Of a stretch of 15,563 bases of DNA, positions 7,277-12,728 are shown piece after piece. Source of the DNA: Spirochaetia bacterium (GTDB taxonomy: Bacteria; Spirochaetota; Spirochaetia; Treponematales; Breznakiellaceae). A model generated the notes under the pieces. It searched no databases, was not told the origin of the DNA, and worked only from the letters and a program-made list of their open reading frames with translations. The stretch is taken from contig BNVB01000058.1 of assembly GCA_025997795.1 (NCBI GenBank), positions 1 through 15,563 of the forward strand, read 5' to 3'. Both the position numbers and the translations under genes were made by a program. Each line of letters opens with the position of its first letter. Position 1 is the first letter of the stretch.

Positions 7277-7320
7277 AGTAAGCCTCCGTATAATTTGATC
7301 AAGCCGGAAAAAGCTGCACT

Positions 7321-7758
7321 TTACCCGGCGGAATTTCCTGCCATTTTATCGTCCATAAATCTGAGCCGGCGGGATAGATCCCGGGCAAGGTTCATTATCA
7401 TAAGGGAAAAGGAATGAACATCGGCCTTGTAAATATCCCGCAGGGCCTTGTTGGAAATGGAAATAACCCGGGTGGGAACCAGGGCCTTGATAGTGGCCGC
7501 CGAAGGCATTACATCCAACACTTCCATTTCGCCAAAGGTATCTCCTTCGCCAAACTCAAGCAGGGGTACATCGTTCTTGCTTACCGCCACCCGGCCAATT
7601 TCGATAAAGCGAATTTTATCGTTGGGACTGCCCTCTGTAATAATAACGTCTCCGGACTCAAAGGATTCTTCTGACATAAAAGGAAGGATCTGTGTTATCT
7701 GATCCGCCAAAAGCCCCCCAAAAAGAGAATACTTTTGCAGCTTGTCAGGTTCAACCAT
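7321..7758 (-). CDS. Stand-alone cyclic-nucleotide-binding-domain protein
   Basis: 145 residues, essentially one CAP_ED/cNMP-binding beta-barrel (about 10-120) plus a C-terminal helix. F-G-E-M-E-V-L-D-V-M-P-S-A-A-T (75-89) matches the phosphate-binding cassette, but the arginine that normally contacts the cyclic phosphate (P-R-(S/A)-A-T) is a serine here (S86). No helix-turn-helix or enzyme domain follows, so it is not a complete CRP/FNR regulator. It may sense another ligand or act as a regulatory subunit. Ribosome-binding site AAGGGGG lies before the ATG at 7756-7758. It sits between ychF and the ligase gene on one strand, so a link to either is possible but unproven. Confidence 0.82.
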   Translation of the reverse strand: MVEPDKLQKYSLFGGLLADQITQILPFMSEESFESGDVIITEGSPNDKIRFIEIGRVAVSKNDVPLLEFGEGDTFGEMEVLDVMPSAATIKALVPTRVISISNKALRDIYKADVHSFSLMIMNLARDLSRRLRFMDDKMAGNSAG

Positions 7759-7769
7759 AGCAGCCCCCT

Positions 7770-7822
7770 TTAAGTGTTAAACTTAAAGAACATTATTTTT
7801 TTTAAGTATTAAACTTAAAGAA
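7770..7822 (-). repeat. Duplicated 21-bp tail of ychF with internal dyad
   Basis: 7770-7790 and 7802-7822 match at 20 of 21 bases, 32 bp apart. The copy at 7802-7822 encodes the last codons and stop of ychF (F-K-F-N-T-stop); the other lies in the intergenic gap and would encode the same tail. Each unit contains TTAAGT-N5-ACTTAA, a dyad that could be a pair of operator half-sites about three helical turns apart in front of the cNMP-domain gene. Confidence 0.75.
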
Positions 7823-8941
7823 AATGACATCCCCATCCTGGACAATATATTCCCTGCCTTCCACGCGGTACTTGCCCGCTTCCTTGATCTTTGCTTCTGT
7901 TCCATAAGTAAAGATATCGTCACAGCCGTAAACTTCGGCTTTGATAAAACCTTTTTCAAAATCCGTGTGGATTACTCCTGCGGCCTGAGGGGCCTTGTCT
8001 CCGGCACGGATGGTCCAGGCCCGGCATTCGTCGGTACCGGCGGTAAAAAAAGTCCGCAGTCCCAAAAGGTGGTAGGCGGCCCGGATAAGAGAAACCAGTC
8101 CCGATTCCTTAAGGCCCAGTTCTTCCAGAAAGGCTTTTTTTTCTTCCCGGTCGCTGATTCCCGCCAATTCGGCCTCGAACTTGCCGCAGATGGCCACCGT
8201 TTCGGTTCCCTCGGCGGCGGCCTGTTTTTTTACTATTTCCATGTAGGCCGCACCGGCTTTCCCGTCGCCGGTTCCGCCGCCGTCAGCCAGGGCCTTCATA
8301 CCTTCTTCGTCAAGGTTACAGACATAAAGCTGGGGTTTCATGGTAATAAAGTGGCAGTCGTAAACGGCGGCTTTTTCGTCATCACTTAAGGGGGCGGCCC
8401 GGGCGGGTTTTCCGTCTTCCAAAAGGGGACTTATTTTTGCCAGGGCCGCGAGGACCGTTTCGGCGGCCTTTTTTTCTGAGGGAACCTTAAGGGTCCGTTC
8501 CGCCCGGTCCTTTCGTTTGGCCAGGGTATCCAGATCCGCCAGGGCCAGTTCTATGTTGATCGTTTCCATGTCCGAGGCCGGATCAATCTTGTTGTTTACA
8601 TGGATAATGTCGGGGTTATCAAAACAGCGCACAACCTGGGCAATTACCCCTACTTCCCGGATATGGGAAAGGAACTGATTCCCCAGGCCCTCTCCCTTGC
8701 TGGCCCCTTTTACCAGCCCCGCTATGTCGACAAATTCCACCGCCGCCGGAATAGTCCGCTCGGGCTTAAAAAGGGCAGAAAGGCTGCCAAGCCGTTCGTC
8801 GGGAACATTAACGATGCCCACATTGGGATTTATGGTACAAAAGGGATAGTTCGCGGCTTCCGCCGGGGCGGAACTGAGGGCCGAAAAAATGGTGGATTTT
8901 CCCACATTGGGCAGCCCTACTATGCCGCAATTTAACGCCAT
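7802..8941 (-). CDS. ychF: YchF, Obg-family GTPase/ATPase
   Basis: 379 residues, close to the usual ~365. Motifs in order: G1 GLPNVGKST (about 9-17), the switch region N-Y-P-F-C-T-I-N-P-N-V-G, G3 DIAGLVKGASKGEGLGNQF, the YchF-specific I-D-P-A-S-D-M-E-T-I-N-I-E-L segment, the N-L-D-E position where GTPases have NKxD (giving ATP preference in this family), and a C-terminal TGS domain (L-R-T-F-F-T-A-G onward). YchF is a universally conserved ribosome-associated nucleotidase with roles in translation and stress response. The start ATG at 8939-8941 is only 19 bp from the divergent start at 8961. A promoter found here predicts a leaderless or nearly leaderless mRNA. Confidence 0.95.
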   Translation of the reverse strand: MALNCGIVGLPNVGKSTIFSALSSAPAEAANYPFCTINPNVGIVNVPDERLGSLSALFKPERTIPAAVEFVDIAGLVKGASKGEGLGNQFLSHIREVGVIAQVVRCFDNPDIIHVNNKIDPASDMETINIELALADLDTLAKRKDRAERTLKVPSEKKAAETVLAALAKISPLLEDGKPARAAPLSDDEKAAVYDCHFITMKPQLYVCNLDEEGMKALADGGGTGDGKAGAAYMEIVKKQAAAEGTETVAICGKFEAELAGISDREEKKAFLEELGLKESGLVSLIRAAYHLLGLRTFFTAGTDECRAWTIRAGDKAPQAAGVIHTDFEKGFIKAEVYGCDDIFTYGTEAKIKEAGKYRVEGREYIVQDGDVIFFKFNT

Positions 8942-8947
8942 GGTATC

Positions 8948-8977
8948 ATCATATCCTTAAATGACAGCGCTGATCAA
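8948..8977 (-). promoter_or_regulatory. Candidate ychF promoter inside the divergent radical SAM gene
   Basis: On the minus strand TTGATC (complement of 8972-8977) is 18 bp from TATGAT (complement of 8948-8953). A start seven bases later falls on the A of the ychF ATG, predicting a leaderless transcript. The -35 overlaps the fourth to sixth codons of the radical SAM gene. Confidence 0.4.
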
Positions 8978-9806
8978 CAGAATAATCGATTACTCTGCAG
9001 TAAACGGACCGGGCATACGGACAGTACTGGTATTCCAGGGCTGTAACTTCCGCTGCCGGTACTGCCATGTGCCTGATACCTTTGGGAACTGTAACGGCTG
9101 CGGCATCTGCGCCTACCATTGTCCGGCAAAGGCCCTGAAACTGGAAGTGCCGGGGCTGGCCCCCCAATGGATAGAAGAAAACTGCATCGACTGCGGCGCC
9201 TGCGTTAATGCCTGCCGCAAGGATTCTTCCCCCAAAATAAAGCGGATGAGTATTAAGGATGTGCTGGATCATATAATGGAACACCGCCGTCATATCCGGG
9301 GCATTACCTGTTCCGGCGGCGAATGTACCCTCCATGCTGAATTTATGACCGAGCTTTTTCCCGTTATCCGGCAGCAAAAACTTAACTGTCTTATCGAAAC
9401 CAACGGTTCACTCAATTTTGAAAAACACAGCGGACTCCTGGACTGCTGTGATGGAGTGATGCTGGACATTAAGGCGGCGGATCCGGTGCGGCATCTGGAA
9501 CTTACCGGGCGGGGCAACGAAGAGGTGCTGCAGAGTGCTGTTTTTTTGGCAAAACGGGGAAAACTACTGGAGGTACGGACCGTGGTAACCCGGGCAGATT
9601 ACGGGGAGCGGGATACGGTGGAAAAGACCGCTGCCCTGCTCCGGCCCTATTTGGCAAAAAACCGCATTACCTACCGGCTTATCCCCTTCCGGGTTTTTGG
9701 GGTCCGCCGGGAATACCGCAGCCTGGGAACACCAGGTCAGACAAAACTGGAAGAACTGCGTTCTCTGGCCCTGGCGGAGGGATTTGTCAAAGTGCTCATT
9801 TCGTAG
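8961..9806 (+). CDS. Radical SAM glycyl-radical-enzyme activase, YjjW-like
   Basis: 281 residues. The radical SAM cluster motif is C28-x3-C32-x2-C35, in Q-G-C-N-F-R-C-R-Y-C-H. A ferredoxin-like insert follows with two CX2CX2CX3C sets (C44/C47/C50/C54 and C75/C78/C81/C85), then the SAM-binding S-G-G-E (118-121) and E-T-N-G strand. The N-terminal I-I-D-Y-S-A-V-N-G-P-G-I-R matches activating enzymes of glycyl-radical enzymes; length and dicluster insert are like YjjW. It would use SAM cleavage to install a glycyl radical on a partner under anoxia. No glycyl-radical enzyme is in the window, so the partner is unknown. The ATG has no Shine-Dalgarno sequence in the 19 bp before it, so a leaderless mRNA or a different start is possible. 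Confidence 0.85.
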   Translation: MTALINRIIDYSAVNGPGIRTVLVFQGCNFRCRYCHVPDTFGNCNGCGICAYHCPAKALKLEVPGLAPQWIEENCIDCGACVNACRKDSSPKIKRMSIKDVLDHIMEHRRHIRGITCSGGECTLHAEFMTELFPVIRQQKLNCLIETNGSLNFEKHSGLLDCCDGVMLDIKAADPVRHLELTGRGNEEVLQSAVFLAKRGKLLEVRTVVTRADYGERDTVEKTAALLRPYLAKNRITYRLIPFRVFGVRREYRSLGTPGQTKLEELRSLALAEGFVKVLIS

Positions 9807-9810
9807 TCAG

Positions 9811-9854
9811 CGTGGACTTTTCACGCGTGGACCTTTCACGCGGGGACTTTTCAC
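9811..9854 (+). repeat. Three 15-bp direct repeats upstream of a promoter
   Basis: Units 9811-9825, 9826-9840 and 9841-9854 follow CGTGGACTTTTCACG with one to two changes and an exact 15-bp period. Each has a GTG...CAC dyad. They start 4 bp after the radical SAM stop and end about 20 bp before a consensus extended -10, a typical location for activator sites. Confidence 0.85.
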
Positions 9855-9874
9855 TTTCGGAAAAAAATAAAGTG

Positions 9875-9883
9875 TGATATAAT
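9875..9883 (+). promoter_or_regulatory. Extended -10 promoter for the queuosine-transporter leader
   Basis: TGATATAAT matches the extended -10 consensus TGnTATAAT exactly. No good -35 lies 16-18 bp upstream; the three 15-bp repeats occupy that side instead. Transcription would begin near 9890 and give a leader of about 180 nt. Confidence 0.5.
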
Positions 9884-9884
9884 T

Positions 9885-10001
9885 GAGCTGGTTCCAAAAT
9901 CGGTTATTTTGTCACCAGCTCTTGCAGTTTTTCAGGCAAAAGCCTTACAAAACTGCGTATTTTATAGGTTGCAGTTCCAAAATCTGACATTTTGGAACTG
10001 C
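9885..10001 (+). repeat. Three consecutive nested hairpins (possible repeat element)
   Basis: Hairpin 1, 9885-9921: GAGCTGGT/ACCAGCTC enclosing CAAAAT/ATTTTG. Hairpin 2, about 9924-9957: GCAGTTTT/AAAACTGC enclosing AGGC/GCCT. Hairpin 3, 9971-10001: 13-bp perfect arms with a CTGAC loop. Hairpins 1 and 3 share GTTCCAAAATC, and 2 and 3 share GCAGTT, so they look derived from one another. This could be a mobile-repeat remnant or a transcribed structured leader. None has a clear T-run. Confidence 0.75.
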
Positions 10002-10004
10002 CTC

Positions 10005-10051
10005 GATCAGTTAGGCGGTCGCTCTGATTACCCGCCGGGGTGTAACAACCC
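10005..10051 (+). promoter_or_regulatory. Possible pseudoknotted leader upstream of the queuosine-precursor transporter
   Basis: Two stems interlock: GATCAG (10005-10010) with CTGATT (10024-10029, last pair G-U), and GGCGG (10014-10018) with CCGCC (10032-10036), an H-type pseudoknot order. A small hairpin GGGT/ACCC (10038-10041/10048-10051) and an A-rich tail follow, ending at the ribosome-binding site AAGGAG (10062-10067). preQ1 riboswitches are H-type pseudoknots and often control this transporter family, but I cannot match a published preQ1 consensus base by base, and the 3-base connecting loop is tight. Confidence 0.3.
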
Positions 10052-10072
10052 AAACCAAAACAAGGAGTTTTT

Positions 10073-10810
10073 ATGTCTTTAGGTTCTGCGGATCCGCAAA
10101 AATCTTTTAAGTATCTGGATATGGTTACCGCTTTTTTTGCAGCAATCCTGGTTACCAGCAATGTGGCTTCTTCGGCAAAAATTGTTGATTTAGGGTTTTC
10201 CGTATTTGGCGTGCCGATGGCCTTTGACGGCGGGACCCTGCTCTTTCCGCTGTCGTATGTATTTGGCGATATCCTTACAGAGGTCTACGGCTTCCGGGCA
10301 TCCCGCCGGGTTATCTGGACGGGTTTTGCCTGCCTGGCGCTGTCGGCGCTGGTGTTTTTTGTCCTCCGGGCGCTGCCGCCGGATTCCTTTTGGGAAAACG
10401 GTATGTCCGGCGGTTTTACGGGCAGCGCCGCCTATGAGGCGATCCTTGGAGGCATGAGCAGCGGCGGCATAGTCCTTGCAAGCCTGGCGGGATACCTGGC
10501 GGGGGAATTCTCCAACTCCATAATCCTTTCCCGGATGAAGCTTTTTTTTAAGGGCCGCTTTCTCTGGATGCGTACCATAGGCAGTACCCTGGCAGGGGAA
10601 CTTCTGGACAGCCTGGTCTTTGTGGGTGTCGCCAGCCTTACAGGGGTATTCGGCTGGGAACTCTTTCTTACCCTGGTACTGACCAACTATCTTTTTAAGT
10701 GCGCCCTGGAGGTCATCCTTACCCCGGCAACCTACCTGGCGGTGGGAACCCTAAAAAAAGCCGAAGGGATCGATGTGTACGATAGGGGAGTGAAGTACCG
10801 CCTGTTTTAA
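10073..10810 (+). CDS. Queuosine precursor transporter, YhhQ/VUT family
   Basis: 245 residues with six or so hydrophobic segments (about 15-35, 43-60, 75-97, 122-143, 165-190, 200-225). The family features are visible: S-N-V-A-S-S-A-K early in the first membrane span, then D-G-G-T-L-L-F-P-L-S-Y-V-F-G-D-I-L-T-E-V-Y-G, and late N-Y-L-F-K. YhhQ proteins import queuosine precursors (preQ0/preQ1 or queuine) across the inner membrane for tRNA wobble-base modification. Ribosome-binding site AAGGAG at 10062-10067, spacing 5. A 266-bp structured upstream region suggests regulation. Its TAA overlaps the stop codon of the convergent toxin gene. Confidence 0.9.
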   Translation: MSLGSADPQKSFKYLDMVTAFFAAILVTSNVASSAKIVDLGFSVFGVPMAFDGGTLLFPLSYVFGDILTEVYGFRASRRVIWTGFACLALSALVFFVLRALPPDSFWENGMSGGFTGSAAYEAILGGMSSGGIVLASLAGYLAGEFSNSIILSRMKLFFKGRFLWMRTIGSTLAGELLDSLVFVGVASLTGVFGWELFLTLVLTNYLFKCALEVILTPATYLAVGTLKKAEGIDVYDRGVKYRLF

Positions 10811-11232
10811 GGGCTGCTTAAGGAAAAAATGTTTTTAATTTTTTCCTTGCCGGGCAGACGGTAAATATCAAAATCAGCATCAATGCTAATGATCGTTTTT
10901 ATACTGGTTTTTTCCGCAGCGATTATCAGTGTAGCATCCGCAAAATCCATAGGCCGGTCAGCGTATTTTTTTGTTAGCTCAATAATACGGCCTATGTCAC
11001 TTTGGCTTATTTCTTCCAGGAGAATACCTCGGTTCATAACCCACTGGAGAAAATTGATTTGCGCATTAACGCTAAAATCCAACATATGGGTTACTTCCGT
11101 TAGAACTGCCAAAGTGCTGACAAAGCAGTACTGCCCGGATGAGATAAATTGTATTATTCTGGAATGGTACTTATCGTCCCGGTCAAAAAGGGCAATTAAG
11201 GGCCCTGCGTCAATTAGGACGGAATTTTGCAC
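10807..11232 (-). CDS. vapC: PIN-domain toxin, VapC-like
   Basis: 141 residues covering a PIN domain. Acidic metal-ligand residues are in place: D8 in L-I-D-A-G-P-L, E46 in T-E-V, D96 and D99 in R-P-M-D-F-A-D-A, and D118/D120 in S-I-D-A-D-F. VapC toxins are Mg-dependent ribonucleases cleaving tRNA or rRNA, neutralised by their cognate antitoxin. The start is a GTG (11230-11232) with AAAGGA eight bases upstream, inside the end of the antitoxin gene; the two genes overlap by 23 bp. The stop overlaps the convergent transporter stop at 10807-10810. Confidence 0.88.
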   Translation of the reverse strand: MQNSVLIDAGPLIALFDRDDKYHSRIIQFISSGQYCFVSTLAVLTEVTHMLDFSVNAQINFLQWVMNRGILLEEISQSDIGRIIELTKKYADRPMDFADATLIIAAEKTSIKTIISIDADFDIYRLPGKEKIKNIFSLSSP

Positions 11233-11494
11233 AGCGTTTTTCCTTTAGCCTTGTTTTATACTCAACCGAAAGATTGCCATTGCCGCTGCCATATTTACCA
11301 AAAAAGGGCTTTCCTGTTGTGTACGAATCAAAGGTTTCTTTTGGAAACCGGGGTTCCTCTGGAAACCGGAGTTCCTCATTGTTAAAAAACAGTTCCAGGG
11401 CATTTTTGATTAATTCAGCCTTTGGTTTGTTATTTGCTCTGGAAACAGCATCAAGCCGCTGTTCTATTTCCAAGGGTAAAAGAATTGAGGTCAT
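11210..11494 (-). CDS. Ribbon-helix-helix antitoxin, VapB/CopG-like
   Basis: 94 residues from the ATG at 11492-11494. Residues 1-40 (S-I-L-L-P-L-E-I-E-Q-R-L then K-A-E-L-I-K-N-A-L-E-L-F-F) are a ribbon-helix-helix DNA-binding domain. The tail (57-90, S-Y-T-T-G-K-P-F-F-G-K-Y-G-S-G and L-S-V-E-Y-K-T-R-L-K-E-K) resembles the toxin-neutralising segment of antitoxins paired with PIN toxins. Between them a hexapeptide is duplicated (E-E-L-R-F-P / E-E-P-R-F-P). A TTG at 11528-11530 would extend the ORF by 12 residues, but it is badly spaced from the ribosome-binding site. The ATG has no Shine-Dalgarno sequence of its own and lies one base after the stop of a leader mini-ORF, suggesting reinitiation. 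Confidence 0.82.
   Translation of the reverse strand: MTSILLPLEIEQRLDAVSRANNKPKAELIKNALELFFNNEELRFPEEPRFPKETFDSYTTGKPFFGKYGSGNGNLSVEYKTRLKEKRCAKFRPN
11342..11377 (-). repeat. Tandem 18-bp duplication in the antitoxin linker
   Basis: 11342-11359 and 11360-11377 are adjacent 18-bp units with one mismatch, adding six codons between the DNA-binding and toxin-binding parts. Confidence 0.85.
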
Positions 11495-11495
11495 A

Positions 11496-11534
11496 TTACA
11501 AACTATATATTGATAAATCCTTGGCGTCAACCAT
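11496..11534 (-). CDS. Leader mini-ORF before the antitoxin (12 codons)
   Basis: ATG at 11532-11534 reads M-V-D-A-K-D-L-S-I-Y-S-L then TAA at 11496-11498. It has the best ribosome-binding site of the region, GGAGGTG (complement of 11541-11547), at six-base spacing. Its stop is one base before the antitoxin ATG, as in translational coupling. It may set antitoxin output; or it may be a coincidental read in the 5' untranslated region. Confidence 0.4.
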   Translation of the reverse strand: MVDAKDLSIYSL

Positions 11535-11552
11535 TAAATTCACCTCCCGCTC

Positions 11553-11582
11553 TGGAAAGACCTCCCCGGTTTATGGTAAACT
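11553..11582 (+). promoter_or_regulatory. Candidate promoter for the aminotransferase
   Basis: TGGAAA (11553-11558) is 18 bp from an extended -10 TGG-TAAACT (11574-11582). The -10 lies within a small dyad GTTTA-TGG-TAAAC (11569-11581), a possible operator shared with the divergent toxin-antitoxin operon. Transcription would start near 11589. Confidence 0.35.
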
Positions 11583-11607
11583 CATAAAAACGCAGGGCGT
11601 TTTTATG
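11583..11607 (+). promoter_or_regulatory. 11-bp perfect inverted repeat just before the ilvE ribosome-binding site
   Basis: CATAAAAACGC (11583-11593) and GCGTTTTTATG (11597-11607) are exact reverse complements with a 3-base gap. It covers the predicted transcription start and ends three bases before AGGAGG (11610-11615). It could be an operator or a 5' RNA hairpin affecting initiation. Confidence 0.7.
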
Positions 11608-11620
11608 TTAGGAGGAAATT

Positions 11621-12700
11621 ATGGCCTTTACGTTAAACAGTTATCCCGTGGTGTACCGGGCTAAATATACAAAAGCAGGCGGGTGGAAAGAAGAATTTCT
11701 GGAAAAGCCCCACAAAACCCCGGAAGAAGAGGCAGCCCTTTCTCCGCTTGATGCTGCGGTACTGGCGGATTCCCGGAATTTTTACAGCGATATGCCGCTG
11801 GTGAATTATACTACCCAGTACGGGTTGGGTTGTTTTGAGGGGGTTAAGGCGCTGCCCCAGAAATCGGGGGGTATGGCGATTTTCCGGCCGGGGGAAAACG
11901 CTAAGCGCTTTTACAATTCCATGGAAGGGCTTTTTATGCCCCCCTTCCCGGCGGAGACCTTTCTTAAGGGATTAACAGAAATGGTGCGCCGGAATGTACG
12001 GCTGGGTTTTTGCCCCGCCTACAAGGCCGAGTGGGAAAAAGATTCTTTTATGAATGCCGATTCCATGTACCTTAGGCCCTTTAGTTATGCCGAGGGGGGC
12101 ATTGGGGTAAATCTTTCCTATGAACCCTGGGTGGTGATGATCGCCACGCCGGTCAGTGCCTACTTTACTGCGGGCAAATCCGATGCGGTGGTAACCGAAC
12201 GGATCCGGGCTACCCCCAAGGGAACGGGCTGGATTAAGGCGGACTCCAATTATGTAATTGCCGCCCTGGCCAAACACGAAGCGGCGGCGGCGGGTTACAT
12301 GGAATGTGTATTCCTTGACTCCCGGGAACGCAAGTACCTTGAAGAAGGATCCTCCTGTAATATTTTCTTTTATCTTAAATCCGGCGAACTGGTAACCCCC
12401 GAACTGGGAGATACCATACTGCCCGGCATTACCCGGTTAAGCCTTATTGAGCTGGCCCGGGACCGGGGGGTCAAGGTAACTGAACGGAAGATAACCATTG
12501 ACGAAGTTCTTTCGGAAGCAAAGGAATGTTTTGTCAGCGGAACCGCCGCCGGGGCAGCGCCTATTTCGTCCCTGACGTACAACGGGAAAAAAGTCACCTT
12601 TACCTATCCCGGTGAATTGGGAACAGAACTCCAAAAAACCCTGAAAGGAATTCAGTATGGTACCCTGCCGGATACCAAGGGCTGGATGGTCACCGTATAA
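11621..12700 (+). CDS. ilvE: Branched-chain amino acid aminotransferase
   Basis: 359 residues, the length of the longer BCAT subgroup. It transfers the amino group between valine, leucine or isoleucine and 2-oxoglutarate using PLP, in the cytoplasm. Family marks: Y-G-L-G-C-F-E-G-V-K-A (67-77), Y-L-R-P (150-153), the PLP lysine K206 in G-T-G-W-I-K-A-D-S-N-Y, E-E-G-S-S-C-N-I-F-F (241-250), I-L-P-G-I-T-R (266-272), and the V-S-G-T-A-A-G phosphate-binding turn near the end. Where most relatives have K-x-G-G-N-Y, this protein has K-A-D-S-N-Y. Ribosome-binding site AGGAGG is before the ATG. No other branched-chain biosynthesis gene is nearby, so it may serve catabolism or salvage. Confidence 0.93.
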   Translation: MAFTLNSYPVVYRAKYTKAGGWKEEFLEKPHKTPEEEAALSPLDAAVLADSRNFYSDMPLVNYTTQYGLGCFEGVKALPQKSGGMAIFRPGENAKRFYNSMEGLFMPPFPAETFLKGLTEMVRRNVRLGFCPAYKAEWEKDSFMNADSMYLRPFSYAEGGIGVNLSYEPWVVMIATPVSAYFTAGKSDAVVTERIRATPKGTGWIKADSNYVIAALAKHEAAAAGYMECVFLDSRERKYLEEGSSCNIFFYLKSGELVTPELGDTILPGITRLSLIELARDRGVKVTERKITIDEVLSEAKECFVSGTAAGAAPISSLTYNGKKVTFTYPGELGTELQKTLKGIQYGTLPDTKGWMVTV

Positions 12701-12728
12701 CCGTGACCGATTGTTTAACGGCGGCACT

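Noticed and set aside
9904..10161. Minus-strand ORF of 85 codons across the hairpin region before the transporter
   Set aside because: It runs through palindromic DNA and into the transporter gene, with no ribosome-binding site or recognisable domain. The hairpins and leader explain the region better.
11495..11530. TTG at 11530 as the antitoxin start
   Set aside because: Spacing to the ribosome-binding site is too long, and the extra residues do not belong to the ribbon-helix-helix domain; the ATG at 11494 begins the domain directly.
12657..12728. Upstream ATG at 12657 as the start of the Omp85-like protein
   Set aside because: It would overlap the end of ilvE by 44 bp and place 24 charged residues before the signal peptide; the TTG at 12729 gives a normal signal sequence.
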